DNA from: Streptomyces sp. NRRL B-1347
GTDB lineage: Bacteria > Actinomycetota > Actinomycetes > Streptomycetales > Streptomycetaceae
NCBI RefSeq assembly: GCF_000720325.1
Contig: NZ_JOJM01000037.1
Span: 62,001 to 126,000, forward strand
Direction: 5' to 3'
DNA length: 64,000 nt
Positions 53,413-61,994 of this stretch are shown piece by piece (the stretch's first letter is position 1; the number at the start of each line of letters is the position of its first letter). A program made the position numbers and the translations under genes. The notes under the pieces were generated by a model, which was not told where the DNA came from, made no database searches, and worked only from the letters and a program-made list of their open reading frames with translations.

Positions 53413-56400
53413 TCAGCCCGCGTCGCGGCTTCCCCTCGACGGTGACGCCCCCGCCCCGTGGAGGTAGCGGCCCAGTGTGCGGGCCCGGTCACGAGCGGCA
53501 GAGGCCCCCTCCGCACCGGCCCGTTCGTACAGGGCCAGCGCCTCACGCCAGCAGGCCCGGGCCCGGTCCGTCTGGTCCAGGGCATCCAGGGCCTCGCCCA
53601 GCGTCGTCAGCACATCAGCGCGAGCCAGGCCGCCTCCGACGCAGCCGAGTGCGAGAGCCCGCTCGGCGTGCTGGGACGCCGGGGCCGGTCTGCGCGTCGC
53701 CAGGTGGACCTGCGCGATGCGGTGATGGGTCGTGCCTTCCCACAAGCGCTGCTGGTTCGCGGTGAAGTGCTGGAGGGCCTGGTCGAATTCGGCCCAGGCG
53801 TCGGCGTACCGATGTGTCCCGAGGAGCGCGAGTCCCAGTCGGTAGCGAGCATGTGCGACACGCGGGGTGGGTCCCGAGCGGGTGTAGCCGTCGAGGCCTT
53901 GCCGGGCGAGCGTGACGGCGCTGTCGGCGCGCTCCGTCGCGAGGTGGATCTCAGAGAGTCCGAGCATCGCGTCGGCCTCTCCCGCGAGGTCACCGACCTC
54001 GCGGAAGTATGCGGCGCCGCGCCGCAGATGACCTTCCGCCTCGGTGTAGCGCCCCTCCAGCGCGGCGATCGTCCCCATGTCGCGGGTCACCCAGCAGCGG
54101 ACGCCCTGATCGGCCGTGGACTCGGCGAGCGTCAGGGCAAGGGCCGCTTCCCGCCGCGCCTCCGCCAACCGGCCCGAGCCGAGGAGCACACCGATCAGCG
54201 CCACTCCCGCCCGGCCCTCGGCCACTGCGTCCCCCGCGTCCCGTGCCGCGTCCCGCACGGCCGCGGCGGCCGACTCGTACCGGCTCGGGTCGACACCTGG
54301 CTCGCCCAGGTCGGCCGCGGCGAGCAGCAGGTTCGCTGCCCGGCCCAGAGACGTCGGCGCCAGCGACCGCTGCACACAGGCCAGAATGCCGTCCGCCTCC
54401 ACGCGCAACCACCGCGTCGCTTCGGCACGGTCCACGAAGCCGAGCCCGTGGCGCGGGAAGTGACCGAAGTGACGGAGCATGCCGCTCCCGGGACGGTCCA
54501 GAGCGTAGATTCCGGCCGCCGTGGCGCCGTAGAAGTCCAGGAGCCGCGTCAGCGCCGCGTCCCGCCGAGCGGGCGGCAGCTCGTCGCGTTCGGCGCAGGC
54601 GCGGGCATAGAGGCGTACGAGGTCGTGGTAGCGGTAGCGCCCGGGGGCCGCCGAGTCCAGGAGTGAGGTGTCGACCAGGGACTCCAGGATGTCCTCCGCC
54701 TCGTCGACGGAGAGGTCCAGGACGGCGGCCGCCGCGGTGAGTGAGATGTCCGGGCTGTCGGGCAGGCACAACAGGCGGAAGGCACGGGCCTGCTGTGGTT
54801 CGAGCGCTCCGTAGTCCAGCTCGAAAGTCGCCTTGACCGCCAGGTCGCCCGACTGGAGCTCGTCGAGGCGGCGGCGTTCGTCGGCCAGTTTCGCCGCCAA
54901 GGTGGAGACGGTCCAGGTGCGGCGGGCGGCCAGCCGGGACGCGGCGATGCGGATGGCGAGCGGCAGGAATCCGCAGGCCGCCACCACGTCGAGGGCCGCT
55001 CCCCGCTCGGCGCCCGCGCGCTCTTCGCCCACGATCCTGGCGAAGAGCTCCAGCGCCTCCTCCGGGGCCATCACGTCCACGTCGATCAGATGTGCGCCCG
55101 CCAGGTCGACCATGCGTGCCCGGGAGGTGATCAGCGTCGCGCAGCCGCCCGCGCCGGGGAGCAAGGGGCGGATCTGCGCCACGTCCCTCGCGTTGTCCAG
55201 CACCACCAGGACCCGGCGGCCGTCCAGCACCGAACGGTAGAGGGCCGAGCGCTCCTCCAGCGCGTCCGGGATGGCGGAGTCGGCCGTTCCGAGGGCGCGC
55301 AGGAAGGCACCGAGTACCGTCTCGGGCTCCGCGGTACGGGCCTCCGTGCCCTGGAGGTCGACGTAGAGCTGCCCGTCCGGGAAGTGGGCCGACGCGGCCG
55401 CGTGCGCCGCGTGCAGGGCGAGGGTGGTCTTTCCCGTTCCGCCGATTCCCGCGACGGCGGCCACGGTCCGGCCGCGCCCCCCGGCTGCCGAAAGGAACGC
55501 GCCGAGCTCCGCGACGAGGTCGGAGCGACCCGTAAAGTCCGGCACCCCGGCGGGGAGTTGAGCGGGCCGCACCACGATCGCGGCGAGCTCCCCGGGAGAC
55601 TCGGGCAGCGTGTCGAGCCCGGCATCGGCCTGCAGGATCCGCTGCTCCAGCTCCTGGAGGCCGGGACTGGGATCGACACCTAGTTCCTCGGCGAGGAGGC
55701 GGCGCGCGTCCGCGTACACAGCGAGTGCCTCGGCTTGGCGGCCACTGCGGTACAGAGCCAGCATCAACAGTTCGCGCAGGCGTTCGCGCAGTGGGTGTGC
55801 GGCGGTGAGCGCGGTCAGTTCGGACACGGCCTCGGCCTGTCGGCCCCTCTGCAACTCAATGTCCAGACGGAACTCCTGGAGTTGCAGGCGCCACTCCGCC
55901 AGGCGTTGGCGTTGGGTCTCCGCGTAGGGGCCCGGAACGTTGGCGAGAGGTTCACCGTGCCACAGCGCCAGCGCCTCCTCGATCCGTCGCGACGCGAGCT
56001 TCAGGTCGCCTGCCTTCCCGGCACGCTCGGCCTTCGCCCACAGCTCCTCGACCGTGGACAGGTCGAGCCCGCCGCTGCCGGCCGGTAGCCGTATCACGTA
56101 GCCACCGGACACGCTGGCCAGGACGCCGAGGTCGAGGACCTTGCGGAGACGGGTCGCGTAGGTGCGCATCGCGGCGAGTGCCTGCCTGGGCGGTTCCTCG
56201 CCCCAGAGCGCGTCGATGAGCTCCGACGCGGTCGCCGCGCGGCCACGCCGCAGGAGGAGGGCGGCGAGCAGGGCACGCTGCTGGGGCGAACCGGTGGGCA
56301 GCTCCTCCGTCCCACGCCACGCGCGTACCGGACCGAGCACGGAGAAGCGCAGCCCTTCGGCATCGGCCTGCCGCTCCGCGCGGGATGTCGGCGCACCCCG

Positions 56401-57447
56401 GAGGGGGCCTGCGGCCGTCGTCCGTTGCTGGGGCGGGCGCTCGGGGCCGGGCGCCACGAGCTGCCCGGGGTGGCGGGCGGACGCCGGGGTTCGCGGGGGC
56501 GCGGGAGCGCGCACGGAGACCGGGGCCCGCGACAGCGGGCGAGCGCCGGGCGCGGCGTCACGGATCAGGGCTTCGGCGTCGTGGACGCGTTGCGCGAACC
56601 CCAGCGACCTGGCAAGCCCGAGTTCGGAGTCGGTGAGCGTGCGCTGCGCCGAGACCGCTTGGGGATGCCGGACGCCGAGGGTCGCGGAGGTCTTCTGCGC
56701 GACGACCGCGAGGACGTCCACCGCTCGTCCCATCCGCCCCTGGTCAGCAGCGCGCCTGGCGGACTCGAACTCCGCCGATGCCAGCGTCACCACGGCCGAC
56801 AGCGATCTCGGGTGGTCCTCACCGTGCAGGAGCACCACCTGCCGCACGGCGTTCTCCAGCTCGTCCAGGAGCTCGGGCGCCTCGGTCCCGGCGTCGTGCG
56901 CCCAGGTCCCCTCGACGAGCACGGTGAGGGCGAGCAATCTGATGTCCTCCCGCGGCTCGGTGCTCGTGTCAGCCGTCACCAGGGCCAGGGCGTGCCGCGC
57001 CGCGGCCATCGCCTCCTCGGCCTCCCCCTTGCGCAGCTTGACGGACGCCAGGTTCGCGACTGTACGCGCCACCGCGACGCCCGAGGTGCCGCGCGAATCC
57101 GGGTCGTAGTCAAGGGCGAGGAGCGCGGACGCCGCTGACAGCTGCCCACGGTCGGCGAGAGCACGGGCGAGTTGGTTCCGGACGGCGCTTTCCAGGTGCC
57201 GCAGCCGCGGGTCCCTCAGGACGACGGCGGCGACGTGCTCCATGAGTGCGGAGACGAGCGACCCGAGCCCCAGAGCGTCGAGCAGGGCGGTCAGATAGGC
57301 CAGGTCCCGGCCCGCCGCGGGGGCGTGGAGCGCTCGGGGATCGCCGCGCACTGCCATCACGGCACGCTCGAGTTCGCGCAAGTCACCCTGCCCGTCGGCG
57401 AGAACGGACTCCGCGAGGTCGATCGCCGGCCTCCAGGAACTGCTCAC
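53413..57447 (-). CDS. TPR - SARP - NB-ARC - TPR STAND regulator (AfsR-like)
   Basis: The 1344-residue protein has an N-terminal helical TPR-like region (1-300), a Pro-rich linker, then a SARP DNA-binding winged helix (FSVLGPVRAWRGTEELPTGS, about 366-450) with its BTAD helical domain (to about 610). The NB-ARC ATPase follows: Walker A AGIGGTGKTTLALH near 665, Walker B RRVLVVLDNARD near 749, and GFLPLAIRIAASRLA (GLPL-type). C-terminal TPR repeats close it (1020-1330). It is longer than AfsR because of the N-terminal TPR block. Start GTG 57447 overlaps the protease stop (GTGA). It could be a transcription activator or, with the protease, a STAND-type conflict switch. Confidence 0.92.
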   Translation of the reverse strand: MSSSWRPAIDLAESVLADGQGDLRELERAVMAVRGDPRALHAPAAGRDLAYLTALLDALGLGSLVSALMEHVAAVVLRDPRLRHLESAVRNQLARALADRGQLSAASALLALDYDPDSRGTSGVAVARTVANLASVKLRKGEAEEAMAAARHALALVTADTSTEPREDIRLLALTVLVEGTWAHDAGTEAPELLDELENAVRQVVLLHGEDHPRSLSAVVTLASAEFESARRAADQGRMGRAVDVLAVVAQKTSATLGVRHPQAVSAQRTLTDSELGLARSLGFAQRVHDAEALIRDAAPGARPLSRAPVSVRAPAPPRTPASARHPGQLVAPGPERPPQQRTTAAGPLRGAPTSRAERQADAEGLRFSVLGPVRAWRGTEELPTGSPQQRALLAALLLRRGRAATASELIDALWGEEPPRQALAAMRTYATRLRKVLDLGVLASVSGGYVIRLPAGSGGLDLSTVEELWAKAERAGKAGDLKLASRRIEEALALWHGEPLANVPGPYAETQRQRLAEWRLQLQEFRLDIELQRGRQAEAVSELTALTAAHPLRERLRELLMLALYRSGRQAEALAVYADARRLLAEELGVDPSPGLQELEQRILQADAGLDTLPESPGELAAIVVRPAQLPAGVPDFTGRSDLVAELGAFLSAAGGRGRTVAAVAGIGGTGKTTLALHAAHAAASAHFPDGQLYVDLQGTEARTAEPETVLGAFLRALGTADSAIPDALEERSALYRSVLDGRRVLVVLDNARDVAQIRPLLPGAGGCATLITSRARMVDLAGAHLIDVDVMAPEEALELFARIVGEERAGAERGAALDVVAACGFLPLAIRIAASRLAARRTWTVSTLAAKLADERRRLDELQSGDLAVKATFELDYGALEPQQARAFRLLCLPDSPDISLTAAAAVLDLSVDEAEDILESLVDTSLLDSAAPGRYRYHDLVRLYARACAERDELPPARRDAALTRLLDFYGATAAGIYALDRPGSGMLRHFGHFPRHGLGFVDRAEATRWLRVEADGILACVQRSLAPTSLGRAANLLLAAADLGEPGVDPSRYESAAAAVRDAARDAGDAVAEGRAGVALIGVLLGSGRLAEARREAALALTLAESTADQGVRCWVTRDMGTIAALEGRYTEAEGHLRRGAAYFREVGDLAGEADAMLGLSEIHLATERADSAVTLARQGLDGYTRSGPTPRVAHARYRLGLALLGTHRYADAWAEFDQALQHFTANQQRLWEGTTHHRIAQVHLATRRPAPASQHAERALALGCVGGGLARADVLTTLGEALDALDQTDRARACWREALALYERAGAEGASAARDRARTLGRYLHGAGASPSRGSRDAG

Positions 57448-58313
57448 TCGACACCTCCCGGGAAGTCGCTCTCGATGGCCCGGCGCGCGGCGATGAACTT
57501 CAGCTCGGCGATCTGTGTCGGATCCATCTCACCCTGCTCGGCCCACTGCTGGAGTCGCTGGAACCACTCCTGGAGCTTTGCTCCATTGCGGGCCGTCAGC
57601 GAGTTCGCGGCGCCGCTCGGCACGTGGGCGGCACCCGACGGCCGGTCGCGGTCCCCCTGGCACGGCGACGTGGTCTCCGGCGCACGCGGCGGGCGGAGCA
57701 CATCGACGAGGTGTGCCAGCTGCAGGTGGTCGAAGCGGGACACCGCTTCCGCGATGGTCGCGGCGAACAGGACGTTGGCCGCGCGGCGGGCGTCCGCGCG
57801 GTCGGGCCCCTGCTCCAGCAGGATGCCCACGACGACGGGTTCGTCGTCCTTGGCACCGCTCTCCACCGGGCCGCCCGAGTACCCGGAGTAGTCCCCCAAT
57901 GCCTGGTCGACCGTCAGCTGCAAGGCCTCGATGGCGGCACCGCCCTGGCAAGCGAAGTCGGCGGGCTGGGCATCGATGACACCTCGCAGGCGCGCCTCGT
58001 CCCGGGCTGGCCGGTACGGCCCTTCCCACCGCTCGCCCACTGTGGCGCGCCCGGCCTTCCTGATCATCGTCAGGGGCACGTAGTGGCTTGCGTCGATCTC
58101 GATGAGGGCGAGGTCCGCGCCGTCGTCCTGTCTGCGCACCTGCCCGTCGACCCGCCGCCCGTCGGCCAGCACGATCTGCATGCTCCGGTCATCGGTGGTG
58201 AGGCCGCGCAGACAGTGCAGCGCGGTGAGCACGTAGCGCGGTGTCAGCAGGAAGCCGCCCCCCAGACGCTGCCGGGTCTGATACAGGTCGACCCAGTAGT
58301 CCGGTCTGGTCAT
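57444..58313 (-). CDS. Trypsin-like serine protease, cytoplasmic
   Basis: The 289-residue protein has the chymotrypsin/trypsin fold with a full triad: His in FLLTPRYVLTALHCLRG (about residue 33), Asp in GADLALIEID (about 69), Ser in GYSGYSGGPVE (about 149). There is no signal peptide, so it acts in the cytoplasm. After the protease (from about 205) comes a Pro/Ser linker and a helical C-terminal part (LQEWFQRLQQWAEQGEMDPT). It overlaps both neighbours by four bases: the Trypco1-like gene before (ATGA) and the STAND gene after (GTGA). This arrangement matches the trypsin-centred effector cassettes of actinobacterial conflict systems. Confidence 0.9.
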   Translation of the reverse strand: MTRPDYWVDLYQTRQRLGGGFLLTPRYVLTALHCLRGLTTDDRSMQIVLADGRRVDGQVRRQDDGADLALIEIDASHYVPLTMIRKAGRATVGERWEGPYRPARDEARLRGVIDAQPADFACQGGAAIEALQLTVDQALGDYSGYSGGPVESGAKDDEPVVVGILLEQGPDRADARRAANVLFAATIAEAVSRFDHLQLAHLVDVLRPPRAPETTSPCQGDRDRPSGAAHVPSGAANSLTARNGAKLQEWFQRLQQWAEQGEMDPTQIAELKFIAARRAIESDFPGGVE

Positions 58314-58621
58314 GCCGTCCCCGACACCCGCTCCACGGTTAGCGTGACCTCGAACGACGCCTCCGCGGACGCCTTGGAGAGGATGACCCCCGCCTCGGCT
58401 GCCAGGGTGAGTCCGAAGGTCACGGCCATGCTGGCGACCTGCCAGCCGTCGCGGGGCGGCACCTGGGCCAGGGACTCCTGGGCGATGGCGGAGGCCTGCA
58501 CGATGGCCTCTTCCAACTCTGCGGCACGATCGGCGAGCGGCGAGGTCGCGCGGGCCCGGCTGGCGATCTGCCGGTTCCCCGCGGCGTCGACGACCGCCGT
58601 TTCCACTCTGACCTCGGACAT
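58310..58621 (-). CDS. Trypco1-like (CU044_2847 family) small protein
   Basis: The 103-residue protein begins with a strand (VRVETAVVDAAGNRQIAS), then a helix (AAELEEAIVQASAIAQESL), and ends with SMAVTFGLTLAAEAGVILSK followed by ASAEASFEVTLTVERV. This is the signature end of the trypsin-co-occurring domain 1 (Trypco1) family. Such proteins co-occur with trypsin-like proteases and STAND ATPases and are thought to regulate the protease. It is the first gene of the three-gene operon. The ATG at 58621 is preferred; a GTG 45 bp upstream is possible. Confidence 0.8.
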   Translation of the reverse strand: MSEVRVETAVVDAAGNRQIASRARATSPLADRAAELEEAIVQASAIAQESLAQVPPRDGWQVASMAVTFGLTLAAEAGVILSKASAEASFEVTLTVERVSGTA

Positions 58622-58815
58622 GAACCGCCAAGCCCCCACCATGTACCCAGCGGCACACGTCACTTGAGTCTTTCCGTCCCCGGATGCCTCTCCCATCAAA
58701 GCGCGTCGCGCATTTCCACGACAAGGGGGTGGCTCGCCCGGCACCGGATTCGGCGGGGGCCCGCTGGGCTGGGGAGACCACGCCGGCTGACGGCGCGCCC
58801 CGGCCCGGCCGACCC

Positions 58816-59037
58816 TCAGCTCCCCCCGCTCCCCTGCCCCCAGCCCTCCGGACCGCCCCCGCGCCACTCGATCAGCGGCGACACGGCGACCTCCACCGGA
58901 TCGAGGTCCAGGCCCGCGCGCCGCAGGAACTCGGTCACGTCCGCCACGCTGTGGGCGACGCCGACGCTCTCCCCGCGCACGTCCACCCGCCGGCCGCCGG
59001 ACGGGGACGCGCTGTGCACCACTATCTCTGCTGTCAT
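58816..59037 (-). CDS. Small conserved hypothetical protein
   Basis: The 73-residue protein has strands and helices in the order IVVHSASPSGGRRVDVRG, VADVTEFLRRAGLDLD, VEVAVSPLIEWRGGGPEGW. A perfect GGAGG precedes the ATG at 59037 by six bases. I do not recognise a named family; the pattern fits a small actinobacterial single-domain protein. It diverges from the ferritin-like operon and lies 194 bp upstream of the Trypco1 operon on the same strand. Confidence 0.7.
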   Translation of the reverse strand: MTAEIVVHSASPSGGRRVDVRGESVGVAHSVADVTEFLRRAGLDLDPVEVAVSPLIEWRGGGPEGWGQGSGGS

Positions 59038-59209
59038 GCCTCCAGCGTGCGCCCGTGGCGGGGACGGCGCAGGACTTCCACCTCCGCGGTTCGCCAGGAG
59101 CCGTCCCCCGCGGCCCTGCGGCCGCGCACCGGGCGCGTGTCGCCGTGGAGGGCTCGCTGACTGAAAACGGCTGACTCACGCCACTCTCCCGCGCGGCCAC
59201 CGGCCCGTC

Positions 59210-59234
59210 GTTTCACCCACGGGGCCCCGGGTAC
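59210..59234 (+). promoter_or_regulatory. Sigma-B-type stress promoter
   Basis: GTTT at 59210-59213 and GGGTAC at 59229-59234 are separated by 15 nt. This fits the Streptomyces sigma-B consensus (GNNT, 14-16 nt, GGGTAC/T). It lies 44 bp upstream of the ATG at 59278 and would drive the four-gene unit under osmotic or oxidative stress. Confidence 0.65.
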
Positions 59235-59277
59235 CCGGCGGCGGCCTGTCCGGCACGGTCGAGCCGAGGAGACCTCG

Positions 59278-60489
59278 ATGTCCCTGAACCCCCTGGAACA
59301 GCAAGGCATTCCGCTGGAGCGGCAGGTGCGCTCCTGGCGTGAGCTGGACGTGGAGCCGATCGACCCCGACCACTGCGATCCGTACACCCGCTGCCGGATC
59401 ATCGTGATGAACGGCATCGAGGTCGAAGCGGCGCTCTTCAGCCATCAGTTCGCCCGGCACTGTCCGGATCCGGAGGTGCGGCGACGGCTCGCCGAGGTCC
59501 GGTACGTCGAGCAACAGCAGCAGAAGGCCGTCAACTGGCTCCTGCCGGGACTCGCCTCGGTCCTGGAGACCACCATCGCGTACGAGCAGGTCGCCGTGGA
59601 CCTCACCGCCTGGGTGGCCCGGTCGGAGCCGGACCCGTATCTCCGACAGGCCTACCAGTTCGGCGTCCTGGAGGACTTCGACCACCTGTTCCGGTACGCG
59701 AACCTCTACGAGATGATCGAGCACCGCAAGGCCGACGCGATCGTCGAGCAGCTCACCGAGGTCATGCCGGGCCGCCCCACCAAGCTCCACCACCGGCACC
59801 CCGAGGACAACGTCCGCGAGCCGTACGACCGCTCCACCGCGCAGCCGCTGTCCAAACTGCACGCGCTGACCGTGATGTCCGCCGAGCAGCAGACCATGAA
59901 CTTCTACATGAACGTCGGCCCGCAGTACATGGAACCGATCGCCCGCCAGCTCTACCAGGAGATCGCGCTCGTCGAGGAGGAGCACGTCACCCACTACGAG
60001 TCACTCGTCGACCCCGGCGAGACGTGGTGGGAGCAGCTCGTCACCCACGAGTACAACGAGTGCTACCTCTACCACTCCTTCATGGAGCAGGAGACCGACC
60101 CCAAGGTGAGGTCCGTCTGGGAGCTGCACCTGAACATGGAGCTGGAACACCTGCGCGTCGCCTGCGACCTGATGCGCCGCCACGACGGCCGCGACCCGCA
60201 GGAGATCCTCGCGCCCGAGCTGCCCGCCGTCCTCACCTTCGAGCCCAACAAGCAGTACGTGCGCGGCCTCCTCGACACGCAGATCGACCTGACCACGCTG
60301 GGCACCGGCTACGTGCGGGACGCGCACGAGCGGTTCCAGCGGATGCAGGAGCGCGTCCACGGCGGCGAGGAGCCGCCCAGCGAGCGCGTCATGGCCCAGC
60401 ACGACGACCTGTTCGGGCGTGAGTACCGCTCACAGACCGAGGGCGACCACCCCGACGCCGCGTCACGCGAGAGGAAGCGCTATGCCTGA
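59278..60489 (+). CDS. Ferritin-like diiron-fold hypothetical protein
   Basis: The 403-residue protein is rich in helices with the ligand types of a ferritin-like fold. Motifs are MNGIEVEAALFSHQFARHCP, EVRYVEQQQQKAVNWLLPGL, VLEDFDHLFRYANLYEMIEH and VEEEHVTHYESLVDPGETWW, with Glu and His in ExxH spacing in several helices. An iron or redox role is inferred, not proven. GAGGAGA precedes the ATG. It starts the unit behind the sigma-B-like promoter and overlaps the next gene by eight bases. Confidence 0.75.
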   Translation: MSLNPLEQQGIPLERQVRSWRELDVEPIDPDHCDPYTRCRIIVMNGIEVEAALFSHQFARHCPDPEVRRRLAEVRYVEQQQQKAVNWLLPGLASVLETTIAYEQVAVDLTAWVARSEPDPYLRQAYQFGVLEDFDHLFRYANLYEMIEHRKADAIVEQLTEVMPGRPTKLHHRHPEDNVREPYDRSTAQPLSKLHALTVMSAEQQTMNFYMNVGPQYMEPIARQLYQEIALVEEEHVTHYESLVDPGETWWEQLVTHEYNECYLYHSFMEQETDPKVRSVWELHLNMELEHLRVACDLMRRHDGRDPQEILAPELPAVLTFEPNKQYVRGLLDTQIDLTTLGTGYVRDAHERFQRMQERVHGGEEPPSERVMAQHDDLFGREYRSQTEGDHPDAASRERKRYA

Positions 60490-61051
60490 CACGCCCGCGA
60501 GCGACGGCGACGTCGTCACCCTGCTCATGCGGCAGCACGGTGACATCCGCACCCTCTTCGACGAGGTCGAGCGTGCCTCGGGCGACGAACGCCGGGCCGC
60601 CTTCCGCCGCCTCGTCCGGCTGCTCGCGGTGCACGAGACGGCCGAGGAGGAGGTCCTGCACCCCTACGCGCGGACGGCGTTCGCCGGCGGACGCGATGTC
60701 GTACGGGACCGGCTCGCCGAGGAGAAGGAGGCCAAGGAACTGCTCTCCCGCCTCGACGACGTGGACCCGGATGACCCCAAGTTCCTGCCCGCCCTCGCCG
60801 CGCTGCGCACCGAAGTGACGCGGCACGCCCGCGCCGAGGAGCGGTACGAGTTCCCCCACGTGCGCCGGCACACCGCGCCCGGCCGCCTCACCGGCATGGC
60901 GGCCGGAGTGCGCGCCGCGGAGGCCATGGCGCCCACGCGCCCGCACCCGGGCGTGGAGTCCGCCGCCGAGAACATGGCGCTCGGCCCGCTCGCGGCCCTC
61001 GTCGACCGCACCCGGGACACCGTCCGCAAGGCCATGGGCAAGGACGGATGA
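60482..61051 (+). CDS. Hemerythrin-like (HHE domain) protein
   Basis: The 189-residue protein has the hemerythrin helices with His/Glu ligands: LLMRQHGDIRTLFDEVE, LLAVHETAEEEVLHPYAR, and VTRHARAEERYEFPHVR. These give the HxxE/HxxxE pattern of HHE oxygen- or iron-binding domains. The C-terminal 50 residues are a basic, probably flexible tail. The ATG at 60482 follows GAGAGGAAG inside the previous gene. A role in iron or oxidative stress handling agrees with the ferritin-like neighbour. Confidence 0.88.
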   Translation: MPDTPASDGDVVTLLMRQHGDIRTLFDEVERASGDERRAAFRRLVRLLAVHETAEEEVLHPYARTAFAGGRDVVRDRLAEEKEAKELLSRLDDVDPDDPKFLPALAALRTEVTRHARAEERYEFPHVRRHTAPGRLTGMAAGVRAAEAMAPTRPHPGVESAAENMALGPLAALVDRTRDTVRKAMGKDG

Positions 61052-61356
61052 GACGGCGCTCGCTCGCCGGCGGACTGCTCGCCGACGCCCGGCGCCGGGG
61101 CGGCCCGCGGTGGGCCGCCTGGTGGTCGGGGACGTGCCTGGGCGTCGGCGGGTTCCAGCTGTACGACGGCACGTTCCAGCACAAGGTCCTCGAGATCCAC
61201 CAGATCCGCTACGGCGTGGACCCGGCGCCGTACGACTGGACGTGGAACGTCGTCGCGGTGGCCTTCCTGGTCGCCGGTGCGCTCCTGTGGCGCCGCTCCG
61301 GCCGCCCCCGGAGCCCGGCGGAACGGCTGCGCCGGGGCACCGGTGCCGACGGATGA
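61048..61356 (+). CDS. Half-length DUF2243-like membrane protein
   Basis: The 102-residue protein has two membrane segments (WAAWWSGTCLGVGGFQLYDG and NVVAVAFLVAGALLWRR). The motif FQLYDGTFQHKVLEIHQIRY then GVDPAPYDWTWN matches the second half of the DUF2243 family. DUF2243 proteins are usually about 150 residues with four segments, so the N-terminal half is missing here. It overlaps the hemerythrin stop and the CtaG start by four bases each. Confidence 0.75.
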   Translation: MRRRSLAGGLLADARRRGGPRWAAWWSGTCLGVGGFQLYDGTFQHKVLEIHQIRYGVDPAPYDWTWNVVAVAFLVAGALLWRRSGRPRSPAERLRRGTGADG

Positions 61357-61985
61357 CCACCGTCCTGGCCGTGACCGTGCCCTGGCACGTGCTGCGCCCC
61401 GCCTTCACCGGGCACACGGTGGCGCATCTGGGGGCGGGCATGGCGGCACCGCTGCTGGGCGTCCTGGCGCGTCCGGTCACGCTGGCACTACGGGTCGCCT
61501 CCGCGGCCGTGCGGCGCCGACTGGTGCGCGTGGTGCAGTCGCGGACGGCGGCCGTGCTGGTGTTCCCACCGGTGGCGGCACTCGTCGACGTGGGCGGTCT
61601 TGGGGTGCTGTACCGCGCTCCGCTGCCGGCGGACGTCCACCACAGCACCTGGGTGCTCGTCCACCTCTTCGCCGCCGGAACGCTGTTCACGTATGCCGTG
61701 CTCGGCCTGGACCCGGTCCGGCACCGCGCCGGGTTCTCCCTGCGGGCGGGGACGCTCCTCGCCGGCGCAGCGGGCCACGCGGTGCTCGCCAGAGGCCTGT
61801 GGGCGGCGGGCCCGCCCGGCTCCGCGTACGCGGCAGGTGATCTGCGCCTCGCCTCGCAGCTCATGTACTACGGCGGGGACGTGGTGGAGGTCCTGCTCGC
61901 AGCCGTGCTCGCGCACCAGTGGTACCGCGCGGAGGGCCGGGCGCTGGCCCGCGAACGCCGGGACTTGGCTCGCCATGGCGTGTGA
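61353..61985 (+). CDS. ctaG: Cytochrome c oxidase assembly factor CtaG-like membrane protein, short form
   Basis: The 210-residue protein has five to six membrane segments and the CtaG features GHTVAHLGAGMAAPLLGVLA, RPVTLALR, VLVHLFAAGTLFTYAVLGLD and HRAGFSLRAGTLL. Full CtaG proteins are about 290 residues; the N-terminal third is absent. Conserved His residues (HTVAH, HHSTWVLVH) remain. In family terms it helps copper delivery to oxidase, but the short form beside DUF2243 may do something else. Starts at the ATG overlapping the previous stop. Confidence 0.78.
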   Translation: MTTVLAVTVPWHVLRPAFTGHTVAHLGAGMAAPLLGVLARPVTLALRVASAAVRRRLVRVVQSRTAAVLVFPPVAALVDVGGLGVLYRAPLPADVHHSTWVLVHLFAAGTLFTYAVLGLDPVRHRAGFSLRAGTLLAGAAGHAVLARGLWAAGPPGSAYAAGDLRLASQLMYYGGDVVEVLLAAVLAHQWYRAEGRALARERRDLARHGV

Positions 61986-61994
61986 GCGCGCGGG

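Noticed and set aside
58622..59200. Extension of the Trypco1-like gene upstream to 59200
   Set aside because: The extra 190 residues are Arg/Gly/Pro-rich and overlap the small conserved gene at 58816-59037; family members start near the ATG at 58621.
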